Shown here in pieces: positions 21,109 to 29,798 of a stretch of DNA of 53,350 nt. Made by a program: the position numbers and the translations under genes. The number at the start of each line of letters is the position of its first letter. Position 1 is the stretch's first letter. The DNA lies in the NCBI GenBank assembly GCA_032229625.1, contig JAVTVZ010000133.1:1-53350 (forward strand). The letters are read 5' to 3'. The notes under the pieces were generated by a model that was not told where the DNA came from, made no database searches, and saw only the letters and a list, made by a program, of their open reading frames with translations. Origin of the DNA: Kineosphaera sp032229625. Its GTDB lineage: Bacteria > Actinomycetota > Actinomycetes > Actinomycetales > Dermatophilaceae.

Positions 21109-21591
21109 ATGACCACCTTCTCCCGCCCCAGCAGGCCGCAGCGCCGCCTGCCTGCGGTGCTGGAGAGGTCGGCCGGTGGCATCGTCGTCGACGTGCAGGA
21201 CGGCCACGCGCACATCGCCGTCATCGCCCGCCGCAACCGCGCGGGACGCATCGAGTGGTGCCTGCCCAAGGGCCACCAGGAGGACGACGAGACCCTCATC
21301 GAGACCGCCGAGCGGGAGGTCGAGGAGGAGACCGGCATCCAGGGCAAGGTGCTGACGACGCTGGGCACGATCGACTACTGGTTCTCCACCCACGACCGGC
21401 GGGTGCACAAGATCGTCCACCACTACCTGCTCGAGGCGACCGGCGGGCACCTGACGATCGAGAAGGACCCCGACCACGAGGCCATCGACGTCGCGTGGAT
21501 CCCCCTGCGTCAGGTGCAGGAGCACCTGACGTTCCCCAACGAGCGGCGTATCGCGCAGCTCGCCTGGGAGAGGCTGGCCGGGCAGGGATGA
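21109..21591 (+). CDS. NUDIX hydrolase (MutT4/Rv3908-like)
   Basis: A 160-residue pyrophosphohydrolase. The complete Nudix box GX5EX7REUXEEXGU is visible as GHQEDDETLIETAEREVEEE then TGI at about 57-79. The domain begins LERSAGGIVVDVQ and ends with a long helix. In M. tuberculosis Rv3908 lies in the same place before Rv3909 and Rv3910. I chose the ATG at 21109 over the adjacent in-frame TTG at 21106 because TAGAGT is positioned for a leaderless transcript. It overlaps the next gene by ATGA. The substrate (nucleotide, ADP-sugar or diadenosine polyphosphate) is not readable. Confidence 0.92.
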   Translation: MTTFSRPSRPQRRLPAVLERSAGGIVVDVQDGHAHIAVIARRNRAGRIEWCLPKGHQEDDETLIETAEREVEEETGIQGKVLTTLGTIDYWFSTHDRRVHKIVHHYLLEATGGHLTIEKDPDHEAIDVAWIPLRQVQEHLTFPNERRIAQLAWERLAGQG

Positions 21592-24086
21592 GCGCGCGCC
21601 CCCGCCGGGTCCCCCTGACGGCCGCCGTGATCGCCCTGGCCCTGGGCCCGTGCGTCGCTCCGGTGGCTGCGGCGCCCGCCGTGGCGCAGCCGGCACCCGC
21701 GGTGTCGGGGCAGGTCATGGCCCGCGACCGGGTCGACGCGAGGGCGGTGGCGCCGGCCGGCGCCGTGCACGACGTCGCGACCGCGCCCCGCGGCGGCAGT
21801 CGCGGCGGCAGTCGCGGCGCAGCGACGCCGGGCCGACCGGATCAGGCCGCGGCCGGTGCGGTGCTCTCGGTCCACCTCGAGCAGCTCTCCCCGCTCATCG
21901 CCACCCCGGGCCAGGACGTGAAAGTCACCGTGCGCGTGACGAATTCCGGTGCCCAGCCGACCGATCAGCCGGTGCGGGTGCGGTTGCGACTCGGCGCCCG
22001 GGACGCGCTGCTCACCCGCACGCAGGTGCGTCGCTTCGCCGCCGAGGGCACCACCTCGGGGCGAATCGTCGCGACGGCCCGGACCCCGCAGGCGCTCGCC
22101 TCCCAGGCCGAGACCCAGGTCGAGCTGACGGTCCCCGGGTCGGCGCTGCGGGGGCTGCGACCCTACGGCGTCCTGCCACTGCAGGCCGAGGCCGACGTCC
22201 TGCCCGCCGAGTCCGCGTCCGGATCACCGGCGAGCAGCGTGCGGGCGGTGCGCGCGAGCTACCTGCCCTATCAGGGCCGCAAGGAATACCGGCCCCTGGA
22301 GGTCTCGGTCGTCGTGCCGCTGACCTTGGACCCCGACCCCTCGCTGGTCAACGCCACCGGCGCCGACCGGGCACAGGCGTGGGACGCGGCCATCGGCGAG
22401 GACAGCCGCATCGACCGGATCCTCGAGGCGACGAGCCCCTATCCCGTGACGTGGGCCGTCGACCCCGCGCTCATCGACGCGACGACCCCGACGATCACGG
22501 CGCCGACCGCCACCGGCGCGGCACCCGGGGCCCCGACCTCCGCGGCGTCGGGATCGCCCGCGGGCGCCTCCTCGGCAGCCTCGCCGACCCGGGCGGCGGC
22601 GAGCAGCACGCCAAACGCCCCCGCGACCGCCGCGCCCACGAGCGCAGCGACGCCGGCACCCACGACCTCGGCGACGCCCGGGACGCCGACGTCCGCCGCG
22701 ACGCCCACCCCTTCGACGCCCACCCCTTCGACGCCCACGGCCCCGAGCGACCCGAGCGTGCCGATCCGCTCGGAGCTGGCGGGCCGGCTCGCGCAGGTCC
22801 CCGCCGGGCGACTGTGGTCGCTGCCGCGGCACGACCCCGACCTGTCGGCGCTCATCGCGGGCGGCACCCCGGACACCGACCTGCGCCGCCTGCTCGCCGA
22901 CGGCGAGGACGTCGGGGCCCTGCTGCAGACCCCGGGCGTCCCGCGGGTCGCCTGGCCGGTCGGCACGCCACTGGGCCCGAACGCGACCGCCGAGGTCAGC
23001 GCGGCCTTCGGGGCCGGCGGCCCGGCAGCGCTGGTCGCGCCGGTCTCGGCCTACGACTCCGACCCCGACGTCACCCGCACCGCCACCCGCCGCACCGCCG
23101 CCGGCACGCCCGTCGTGACGGTCGACGACGAGATGTCCCAGCTCTTCGCGCTCTCCCAGGACCCGGACCTGCGCACCGAGCTGAGCCTGCGCATGCTCGC
23201 CGAGAGCGTCGCCCTGCTCGCCGAGTCCCCCGGGCGGCAGCGGCACGTCATCATCGCCGCCGGCCGCGACTTCGACCCCGACCCGGCCACGACCGAGGGG
23301 CTGCTGACGGCCCTGGCCGGCACCCCGTGGGTGCATCTGGTCGACGGGCGCCGGCTCACCGACCCCGCGACGACCCGCATCGAGGCCGGTGTGCCCGGCA
23401 GCGACGCCCGCGACCCGCTGTCACCGGGGCCCTCGCCGGTCACCGCCGCCGCCCTCGCCCGCATGCGCTCGGACCTGCGGGACGTCGTCGGCCTCGCGGG
23501 CGTGTTGTCCGCCACACCCAGCTCCGGAATCGTGCCCGACACCTCGACGATGGACGCGCTGACGTCCTCGCGGTGGCGCTGGGCGCCCTCGCTGTGGCGG
23601 TCGCTGGACAGCGAGATCGCCGCGCGCGTCGAGACGTTGACCACGGGCGTCTCGGTCGTGCCCAGCACGATCAACTTCTTCGCCGAGCACGGCATCCTGC
23701 AGGTCACCGTCGTCAACGAGCTCGACGTCGAGGTCCACGACGTGCGGGTCGTCTTCGAGCCGCAGGGTCGCCCACCGCGGCTACGGGTCACCTCGACCCC
23801 GGAGCCGCTGACGATCCGCCCGGGCAGCCGCACGACGGTCCGCGTGCAGGTCGAGGCCGTCGCCGCCGGGGTCGTGACCGTGGCGACGCACCTGGCCACC
23901 CCCACGAACACTAGGCTCGGCACCGATGCGACGGTGCGCGTGCGGGTCCAGCCGACGAACGGCTGGTTGATGCTCGCCCTCGGCGGCCTCGCCGGTGTCG
24001 TCTTCCTCGCCGGCCTGTATCGGGCCGTGCGGGCCGGCGGACCCCGGGTGTCGCGGCAGAACCTCAAGGAGTGGAGCAAGACATGA
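21588..24086 (+). CDS. DUF6049 family exported, membrane-anchored protein
   Basis: An 832-residue protein with an N-terminal signal peptide (about 1-35, VPLTAAVIALALGPCVAPVA) and a single C-terminal membrane helix (LMLALGGLAGVVFLAGLY) followed by a basic cytoplasmic tail, so most of it faces outside. It is the Rv3909 equivalent by position (NUDIX before, murJ after). An Ig-like segment near 90-170 (SPLIATPGQDVKVTVRVTN) and another near the end (NFFAEHGILQVTVVNELDVE) can be seen. A Pro/Thr/Ser/Ala linker at about 300-385 is low complexity. Function is unknown; the neighbourhood suggests envelope assembly. It overlaps NUDIX by ATGA at the start and a small ORF by ATGA at the end. Confidence 0.85.
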   Translation: MSARPRRVPLTAAVIALALGPCVAPVAAAPAVAQPAPAVSGQVMARDRVDARAVAPAGAVHDVATAPRGGSRGGSRGAATPGRPDQAAAGAVLSVHLEQLSPLIATPGQDVKVTVRVTNSGAQPTDQPVRVRLRLGARDALLTRTQVRRFAAEGTTSGRIVATARTPQALASQAETQVELTVPGSALRGLRPYGVLPLQAEADVLPAESASGSPASSVRAVRASYLPYQGRKEYRPLEVSVVVPLTLDPDPSLVNATGADRAQAWDAAIGEDSRIDRILEATSPYPVTWAVDPALIDATTPTITAPTATGAAPGAPTSAASGSPAGASSAASPTRAAASSTPNAPATAAPTSAATPAPTTSATPGTPTSAATPTPSTPTPSTPTAPSDPSVPIRSELAGRLAQVPAGRLWSLPRHDPDLSALIAGGTPDTDLRRLLADGEDVGALLQTPGVPRVAWPVGTPLGPNATAEVSAAFGAGGPAALVAPVSAYDSDPDVTRTATRRTAAGTPVVTVDDEMSQLFALSQDPDLRTELSLRMLAESVALLAESPGRQRHVIIAAGRDFDPDPATTEGLLTALAGTPWVHLVDGRRLTDPATTRIEAGVPGSDARDPLSPGPSPVTAAALARMRSDLRDVVGLAGVLSATPSSGIVPDTSTMDALTSSRWRWAPSLWRSLDSEIAARVETLTTGVSVVPSTINFFAEHGILQVTVVNELDVEVHDVRVVFEPQGRPPRLRVTSTPEPLTIRPGSRTTVRVQVEAVAAGVVTVATHLATPTNTRLGTDATVRVRVQPTNGWLMLALGGLAGVVFLAGLYRAVRAGGPRVSRQNLKEWSKT

Positions 24087-24241
24087 TGCGGCGAGGAGGT
24101 GTGCGCGTCCGCGGCGACCTCCCCGTCGCCGCGCGCCGCCCGCGACGACACCCGATGCCCGACGTGGCCGACGTGGCCGACGTGACCCACGCGCCCGGTC
24201 GACCCCCGCGGGCGACCCGACCCGGGCAGGCCGGATCATGA
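24083..24241 (+). CDS. Possible 52-residue coupling ORF between DUF6049 and murJ
   Basis: ATG at 24083 overlaps the DUF6049 stop (ATGA) and is preceded by GGAGCAAGAC, a well-spaced Shine-Dalgarno. The frame runs 52 codons and stops in the ATGA that contains the murJ start (24238-24241). The product is Arg/Asp/Val-rich (PMPDVADVADVTH) with no family I know. It may be a translated linker that carries ribosomes to murJ rather than a functional protein; it could also be chance. Confidence 0.35.
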   Translation: MMRRGGVRVRGDLPVAARRPRRHPMPDVADVADVTHAPGRPPRATRPGQAGS

Positions 24242-25857
24242 CGGCGAGCACCGCCAACAGCCGCCTCGCGCGACACAGCGCGGTCATGGCCGCCGGGAGT
24301 CTCGTCTCACGCCTCCTGGGAGTCGTGCGGGCCTCGATGATCATGGCCGTCTTCGGCCGCTCCCTCGGCGGCGACGCCTGGGCGGTGGCGAACACGCTGC
24401 CCAACACCGTCTACCTGCTGCTCGCGGGCGGCGTGCTCAACGCCGTCCTCGTCCCGCAGATCACCAAGGCGGAGAAGGACCCCGACGGGGGCAAGGACTT
24501 CGTCGATCGGCTCCTGACGCTGGCGATCGTCGGGCTCTTCGTGGTGACCGTCATCTGCTTCGTCGGCGCCCCGGTGCTCGTCGATGTCTTCGCCAGCGAC
24601 CGGTGGATCCCCGAGCAGTTCGCGCTGTCGGTGGCGTTCGCCTACATCTGCATGCCGGCGATCTTCTTCTACGGCCTCTACACGATCCTGGGCCAGGTGC
24701 TCAACGCCCAGGAGCGCTTCGGCTGGTTCATGTGGTCGCCGGTGCTGGCCAACGTCGTGTGGATCGCCGGGCTCGGCTGGTTCCTGCTCTCCTACGGGCC
24801 GCAGCAGAGCGCGCCGGTCACGGCGTTCACGCCCGAGATGATCTGGATCCTGGCCGGATCCCTGCTGCTCGGAGTCGCGCTGCAGGCGCTGGTCCTGCTC
24901 GTCCCGCTGTATCGCGGCGGCTTCCGCTACACCCCCCGGTTCGGCTGGCGCGGGGTCGGCCTCGGCAGCGCGGGCCGCGTCGCAGGCTGGACGTTCGCGG
25001 CGTTGGTCGTCGCGCAGCTGGGCCTGGTCGTGCAGTCCCGCGTGCTGACCTCCGTGCAGGCCGGCGACACCGGCAAGCTCCCCTACGACCAGGCGTTTCT
25101 GCTCTTCATGACGCCGCACGGGCTCATCACGGTCTCGCTGGTCACCGCCCTCTTCACGGCCATGAGCCGGGCGGCGGCGGACCGCGACGTGCCGCAGCTG
25201 CGGCGCAACGTCATCCAGGGCCTGACCCTGACGAGCATCGCCACCGTGCCGATCATGATCGGCTGTTTCGTGCTCGGCACGCACCTGACGCGGCTGCTCT
25301 TCCCCGTGAACTCCATCGAGACCAGCGACGCGATCGGCTACGTCATGATCGCGATGATGATCGGCCTGCCGGCGTACGGCGCCTATTACGTCATCCAGCG
25401 CGGCTTCTTCGCGATGGAGGACGCCAAGACCCCGTTCTACCTGCAGCTGGTCAACACCGGCGTCGCGGCGGTCGTCGCGGTCGCGTGCCTGTGGGTGCCC
25501 TCGGAGTATCGGGCGGTCGGCGTCGCCCTCGGTCAGGCGCTGAGCAACATCGTCGCCGCGCTGCTGGCCGTGGCGTGGCTCGGTCGCCGCCTCGACGGCC
25601 TGCCGATGGCCCGCGTGGTCCGCACCTGCGTCCGCGTCTTCGTCGCGTCGATCCCCGCCGCCGCCGTCGCGCTCGGCGTCGTGCTCCTCGGGGAGCGGCT
25701 GGGCACCGGCCGCCTCGCGTCGCTGCTGGTGCTCGCCGTCGGCGGACTGCTCTTCCTCGCGCTCTACATCGGCGCGGCCCGCCGCATGCGCGTGCGCGAA
25801 ATCGACTCTGTTCTCGAACCTTTCGTGCGACGCCTGCGGGGCGCGCGGGGCGCGTGA
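24238..25857 (+). CDS. murJ: Lipid II flippase MurJ
   Basis: A 539-residue MOP-superfamily membrane protein with about 14 helices that moves lipid II to the outer face for peptidoglycan synthesis. The opening SAVMAAGSLVSRLLGVVRAS and the loop ANTLPNTVYLLLAGGVLNAV then LVPQITKA are diagnostic. TM-rich halves continue to LFLALYIGAARRM. The ATG at 24238 has only a weak GGCAGG upstream and overlaps the TGA of the 52-codon ORF, suggesting coupled translation. An upstream in-frame extension exists but is Arg-rich and not conserved in type. In mycobacteria the equivalent protein carries a C-terminal pseudokinase, here encoded separately by the next gene. Confidence 0.95.
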   Translation: MTASTANSRLARHSAVMAAGSLVSRLLGVVRASMIMAVFGRSLGGDAWAVANTLPNTVYLLLAGGVLNAVLVPQITKAEKDPDGGKDFVDRLLTLAIVGLFVVTVICFVGAPVLVDVFASDRWIPEQFALSVAFAYICMPAIFFYGLYTILGQVLNAQERFGWFMWSPVLANVVWIAGLGWFLLSYGPQQSAPVTAFTPEMIWILAGSLLLGVALQALVLLVPLYRGGFRYTPRFGWRGVGLGSAGRVAGWTFAALVVAQLGLVVQSRVLTSVQAGDTGKLPYDQAFLLFMTPHGLITVSLVTALFTAMSRAAADRDVPQLRRNVIQGLTLTSIATVPIMIGCFVLGTHLTRLLFPVNSIETSDAIGYVMIAMMIGLPAYGAYYVIQRGFFAMEDAKTPFYLQLVNTGVAAVVAVACLWVPSEYRAVGVALGQALSNIVAALLAVAWLGRRLDGLPMARVVRTCVRVFVASIPAAAVALGVVLLGERLGTGRLASLLVLAVGGLLFLALYIGAARRMRVREIDSVLEPFVRRLRGARGA

Positions 25858-25869
25858 CGTCGCGTTGCC

Positions 25870-25913
25870 TAGACTGTCGTCGGCCACCAGTGGATCTGAA
25901 AGACACCGGTGGC
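25870..25913 (+). promoter_or_regulatory. Promoter-like and hairpin region before the pseudokinase gene
   Basis: TAGACT (25870-25875) is a plausible -10. Downstream, GCCACCAGTG (25883-25892) can pair with CACCGGTGGC (25904-25913) around an 11-nt loop with one mismatch, placing a stem in the leader before the GTG at 25966. Confidence 0.35.
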
Positions 25914-25965
25914 GGGGTCCGCTCGCTCGCGAGCGGGTCACCGGGACGAGCTGGAGGAGCACGCG

Positions 25966-27693
25966 GTGTACGGCGTAGGCACGGGACGACTCATCGCCGA
26001 CCGCTATGCCCTCAATGAGCGGCGTGCGCATCTGGGGTCGATCGAGGTGTGGTCGGCGGTGGATTCCACCCTCGGACGGGAAGTCTCGATCACCGTCTTC
26101 CCGAGCAACCTGACCCGGGCCGACGCGATCGTCGACGCCGCCCGGCGCAGCGCCGCCCTCAACGATCACCGGCTCGTGCGGGTGCTCGACGTCGGCGCCG
26201 GCGAGGAGATCAGCTGGCTCGTCGAGGAGTCGCTCTCGGACTCCTCGAGCATCGCCGACCTCGTCGCGCAGGGCCCGCTGCCACCGGAGGAGGCCCGCCG
26301 CATCGCCGGCGAGGTCGCCAGCGGCCTGGCCGTCGCGGCCGAGCGCGGCCTGCATCACCTGCACATCACCCCGCATTCGGTGCGACGCACCGACGGCGGG
26401 CTCATCAAGGTCGCGGGCCTCGCGACGGCAGCCGCGCTCGAGGGCACCGACGAGACCGACGCCGCGCACGCCGAGCGCATCGACACCGTCGCGGTCGTCG
26501 CGCTGCTCTACGCCGCGATGACGACGAGGTGGCCGCTGCCGCAGCGCATCCCGGGCCTGGAGCCGGCGCCGCGGATCGTCGGTGGGGTCGCGGCTCCCTC
26601 GGAGATCGCCCTCGCGGTGCCGCCGGATCTGGACGCCATCTGCCGCGCGACCCTCAATCACGACACCGGGCCCAAGACGCCCGCCGAGCTGACCGCGCGG
26701 ATCGCCCCGTGGTCCCACACCCTCGTGCGTCACGTGGCACCCAAGGCGGCACCCGTGGCCCGCCCGCAGGCGCCCGCGCCGACCGAGGCGATCCCCGCCG
26801 TCAAGGCCGGGGCCCGCGGCCGACCCGCCCGCGCGTCCGTCGACGGGCACGCCGGCGCCGCCGTCGGGGGCGCGGGGCCGATCGCCCGCGTGCGGGAGCA
26901 CCGTGAGGCCGAGCGCGAGGCCCGCGCCGCGAGCACCCGCCGCCGCCTCGAGGAGCGGCGCGCCGACCCCGGCTTCCTCAATCTGCCCGAGGCCATGGAG
27001 GAGCAGCGCAACACGCCGCTGCCGCCGCCGGCCCCGATGCTCAGCCGCACCGCCGAGGTCGAGGGGCGGCACGCCAAGATGATCCTCGCGGTCGTCATCG
27101 GCGTCATCGTCCTCGCGATGCTCTTCGCCGTGCCGACCCTGAGCGGCATGTTCCACCGTGGCGGTGCGGCGGCGCCTGACGCCACGCCCGCGGCGACGAC
27201 CGGCGCGGCCGCCACGTCACCGGGCACGAGCACCTCGACACCGGCGACGTCCGGGCCCATCACGCCGGTCGGCATCCGTTCCTTCGACCCCCAGGGCGAC
27301 GGCACGGAGAACGAAGCGGGCGCCCGCCGCGCGATCGACGGCGACAACGCGCAGGGGTGGCGCTCGGAGGGTTATCGCAACTCCGCGTCGATGGGCGGTC
27401 AGAAGGAGGGCGTCGGTCTCGTCGTCGAGCTTCCCGCCGGTGCCGACCTGCGCACGATCCGCGTGTGGCTGCCCGAGGAGGGCACGCAGGACGTCGAGTT
27501 CTACGTCGGTGACCGCGCGTCGCTCACCGACGCGACCCGCGTCGGCGGGTTCACCGACGGCGCCGGCGAGCGCAGCGTGCCGATCCGCAACCCCGTGGCC
27601 GGCCGCTACCTCATCGTCTGGGTCACCAAGGCCGCCCGGCAGAGCGACGGGCGATACCGGGCCGAGATCAACGAGATCGCCCTGTCGTCCTGA
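25966..27693 (+). CDS. MviN/MurJ-associated pseudokinase with extracytoplasmic sensor-like domain
   Basis: A 575-residue protein. The cytoplasmic kinase-like domain (about 10-265) keeps the overall fold but lacks the catalytic set: the glycine loop is degraded, the HRD region reads HLHITPHSVRRTDGG and the DFG region VAGLA. A basic linker, one membrane helix (MILAVVIGVIVLAMLFAVPT, about 367-388) and an extracellular beta-rich domain (about 440-575, RSFDPQGDGTENEAG and VGLVVELPAGADLRTIRVW) follow. In M. tuberculosis these parts form the C-terminus of Rv3910 (MviN) and are phosphorylated by PknB to recruit FhaA; here the gene is split from murJ. The GTG at 25966 follows GGAGGAG and is preferred over the GTG 19 codons upstream. 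Confidence 0.85.
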   Translation: MYGVGTGRLIADRYALNERRAHLGSIEVWSAVDSTLGREVSITVFPSNLTRADAIVDAARRSAALNDHRLVRVLDVGAGEEISWLVEESLSDSSSIADLVAQGPLPPEEARRIAGEVASGLAVAAERGLHHLHITPHSVRRTDGGLIKVAGLATAAALEGTDETDAAHAERIDTVAVVALLYAAMTTRWPLPQRIPGLEPAPRIVGGVAAPSEIALAVPPDLDAICRATLNHDTGPKTPAELTARIAPWSHTLVRHVAPKAAPVARPQAPAPTEAIPAVKAGARGRPARASVDGHAGAAVGGAGPIARVREHREAEREARAASTRRRLEERRADPGFLNLPEAMEEQRNTPLPPPAPMLSRTAEVEGRHAKMILAVVIGVIVLAMLFAVPTLSGMFHRGGAAAPDATPAATTGAAATSPGTSTSTPATSGPITPVGIRSFDPQGDGTENEAGARRAIDGDNAQGWRSEGYRNSASMGGQKEGVGLVVELPAGADLRTIRVWLPEEGTQDVEFYVGDRASLTDATRVGGFTDGAGERSVPIRNPVAGRYLIVWVTKAARQSDGRYRAEINEIALSS

Positions 27694-27794
27694 GCAGTGT
27701 CGCGACGATCATGGCCCCGCCCAGCCGATGACCAGCCGCCGTCGACGACGCCCATGCCCGATGACACCCGACCTTGAATCACCTGCGACCCTCT

Positions 27795-28592
27795 ATGACA
27801 CCGGACCCCGCCCCAGGTGACCCCGCCGCACGCGACGCGGCGGACGGTGCCGAGCGCGCGGGGACCGGGCCGGTCAGCCCCGAGGTGGTCGCATCCGAGA
27901 TCGCCACGCCCGAGGTGGACACGCCCGACAGGGCGACGTCCGGGGCCGCCGCGTCAGCTGCGGGCGCGTCACGTGCGGGCGCGTCGAACGCTCGTGCGGC
28001 GCAGGCCCCGGTGACCGCGGCTCCTGTGGTGCCGGCTGGGGAGGTCGACGCCGGGCGCGGCCCGATCGAGGAGGTCACCGACGCCCAGCTGCTGGCCGCC
28101 CACTGCGCGGGTGATCCGGAGGCGTTCGCCGAGTTGTTCCGCCGCCACCGCGACCGCATGTGGGCCGTCGCCGTGCGCACGACCCGCGACCCCGAGCTCG
28201 CGGCCGACGCGGTGCAGGAGGCCTTCATCTCGGCCTTCCGTCGCGCCGATTCCTTCCGCGGTCAGTCGGCCGTCACGACCTGGCTGCACCGCATCGTCGT
28301 CAACGCATGCCTGGACCGACTGCGGCGGCGCCGACCCACGAGTGAGCTGCCCCCGGGCTACAGCCTCGTCGTGGCGGACCGGCACGACCACGCCGCGGCG
28401 GTGGAGACGCGTCTCGACGTCCGAGCCGCCCTCGCGACGCTGCCGGAGGGGCAGCGGCTCGCGTTGACGCTCGTCGACATGCACGGCCTCAGCGTCGCCG
28501 AGACCGCGCACATCCTCGGCGTCGCCGAGGGCACGGTGAAGTCGCGATGCGCGCGCGGCCGGGCGGCACTCGCGCCGCTACTGCGGCCCTGA
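27795..28592 (+). CDS. sigM: ECF RNA polymerase sigma factor, SigM-type
   Basis: A 265-residue sigma factor. Region 2 is DPEAFAELFRRHRDRMWAVA through AADAVQEAFISAFRRADSF and TTWLHRIVVNACLDRLRRRR. Region 4 is LPEGQRLALTLVDMHGLSV then AETAHILGVAEGTVKSRCAR. About 95 residues precede region 2, rich in Ala/Pro/Thr, so the true start may be internal; ATG 27795 is the first ATG in frame but has no clear Shine-Dalgarno. The order murJ, pseudokinase, sigma, membrane regulator, trxB, trxA is that of Rv3910-Rv3914. A canonical ECF promoter lies just downstream, consistent with an autoregulated regulon. Confidence 0.93.
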   Translation: MTPDPAPGDPAARDAADGAERAGTGPVSPEVVASEIATPEVDTPDRATSGAAASAAGASRAGASNARAAQAPVTAAPVVPAGEVDAGRGPIEEVTDAQLLAAHCAGDPEAFAELFRRHRDRMWAVAVRTTRDPELAADAVQEAFISAFRRADSFRGQSAVTTWLHRIVVNACLDRLRRRRPTSELPPGYSLVVADRHDHAAAVETRLDVRAALATLPEGQRLALTLVDMHGLSVAETAHILGVAEGTVKSRCARGRAALAPLLRP

Positions 28593-28624
28593 CCGGCCGC
28601 TGCCTGCCCTCAGGGTGCCCTCAG

Positions 28625-28650
28625 GGAACCTCCTGGTTGCCCGACGCGTC
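28625..28650 (+). promoter_or_regulatory. ECF-type (SigM-like) promoter before the sigma regulator gene
   Basis: GGAACC (28625-28630), preceded by G, then a 16-bp spacer and CGTC (28647-28650) followed by AT. This is the classical ECF -35/-10 pair, close to the GGGAAC-N16/17-CGTCR consensus reported for mycobacterial SigM as I recall it. It lies 33 bp after the sigma stop and about 80 bp before the next GTG. Confidence 0.75.
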
Positions 28651-28728
28651 ATACAGCGATGTCGGCACTCGTGCGACCACGGCCGACCGCACCTGAGCCC
28701 ATCCCCTGAGCCACCCGAGGTGTTCACC

Positions 28729-29769
28729 GTGACGCGCCCGCTCTCTCGCCTGCGCCCCTCGTCGGACGACCCGACCGGCGTCCAGCAGCTCCTCGCGACG
28801 CTGCCCGACCCCGGGCCCATGCCCCCGGCGCTCGTCGATCGCATCACGACGAGCCTGCGCGCCGAGCAGGAGCAGCGCGCCACCGGCCCGCACGACTCGG
28901 CGCAGACCCTCACCGGTGCGACCGTCGCGCACGGACCGTGGCGCCGCCCGCTCGATCCGAGTGTCGATGGGCACCTCGACGGAGACATCGAGCGGCACGT
29001 CGGGCGGCACGTGGATGAGGCCGCCTGGGTCGCCGGTGCCGGCCGCGGCGCCCGCCGGCCCCTGCGACGCATCCCACCGGCCGCCGACCCGCACCGGCGG
29101 CGAGCCTCGCACGGCCTGCTCCTGGCGCTCTCCGGCGCCGCCGCGGCAGCGGCCGTCGGAGGGGTCGTCCTCATCAACGGGCTGGCGCCGCGCGGCGGGC
29201 CTGAGGCGGGCACGACCGCCGCGCTCAGCGTCGCCGGCGAGCGCGCAGCCGGCGCGGCCACGCCGAACTCCGCCCCTTCGAACTCCGCCCACCCGACCGA
29301 CGGTGTCTCGAGCGAGGCCACGAGCGCGTCCCGATCCTCGGACGCCGACCTGAGTGTCCAGGGCGGCGACGCCGGTGCAGGCATCGCGCAGGAAGGGCGC
29401 GCGAGCGCACGGCCAGGCGTCGTGGCGCGACCGCAGGTCCACGTGCAGCTGTCGTCGACGCGCTACACCGACGCCACGCTCGTCGCGGCCGCAGGGCGCC
29501 TCTGGCGCTCTCCGGGACCGGCCGTGCCGCCCCTGGCGGCCGAGTCGCCCGCGTTCGGCCGGATCGCGACCCCGCTGGGGATGTCCTCGTGCGTCCAGTC
29601 CCTCGACGTCGACGCCACGAAGGCCGTCGCCGACCTCGCGACGTATGACGGGCAGCCGGCGGCCGTCATCGTCACCGACGGCCCGGACGGGCGCCAGGTG
29701 CGCGTCGTCTCTCTGGCCTGCGGTTCCGGCTCCAGCGCGGTCCTCGCCGGGCCGCTTGCGGTGCGCTGA
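28729..29769 (+). CDS. Single-pass membrane protein in anti-sigma position
   Basis: A 346-residue protein with a cytoplasmic N-terminal half (VQQLLATLPDPGPMPPALVD at about 17-36, a helical start common in actinobacterial sigma-linked proteins), one membrane helix at about 127-150 (GLLLALSGAAAAAAVGGVVL) and an extracytoplasmic region with a Ser/Ala-rich linker and a C-terminal domain containing two Cys (SSCVQSLDV and SLACGSG). It has no HxxxCxxC zinc anti-sigma motif. Position, topology and the ECF promoter in front make it the likely regulator of the sigma factor, as Rv3912 is for SigM. The GTG at 28729 follows GAGG; a GTG three codons earlier is also possible. Confidence 0.75.
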   Translation: MTRPLSRLRPSSDDPTGVQQLLATLPDPGPMPPALVDRITTSLRAEQEQRATGPHDSAQTLTGATVAHGPWRRPLDPSVDGHLDGDIERHVGRHVDEAAWVAGAGRGARRPLRRIPPAADPHRRRASHGLLLALSGAAAAAAVGGVVLINGLAPRGGPEAGTTAALSVAGERAAGAATPNSAPSNSAHPTDGVSSEATSASRSSDADLSVQGGDAGAGIAQEGRASARPGVVARPQVHVQLSSTRYTDATLVAAAGRLWRSPGPAVPPLAAESPAFGRIATPLGMSSCVQSLDVDATKAVADLATYDGQPAAVIVTDGPDGRQVRVVSLACGSGSSAVLAGPLAVR

Positions 29770-29777
29770 GCCTCCAC

Positions 29778-29798
29778 GCCGCCGGCTCTCCCGGCGGC
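29778..29798 (+). terminator. Hairpin after the sigma regulator gene
   Basis: GCCGCCGG (29778-29785) pairs perfectly with CCGGCGGC (29791-29798) around a 5-nt loop, 9 bp after the stop codon. There is no T-run. Confidence 0.55.

Noticed and set aside
23995..24237. In-frame N-terminal extension of MurJ
   Set aside because: Arg/Pro-rich, overlaps the DUF6049 gene and lies before the conserved MurJ N-terminus; start at 24238 fits better.
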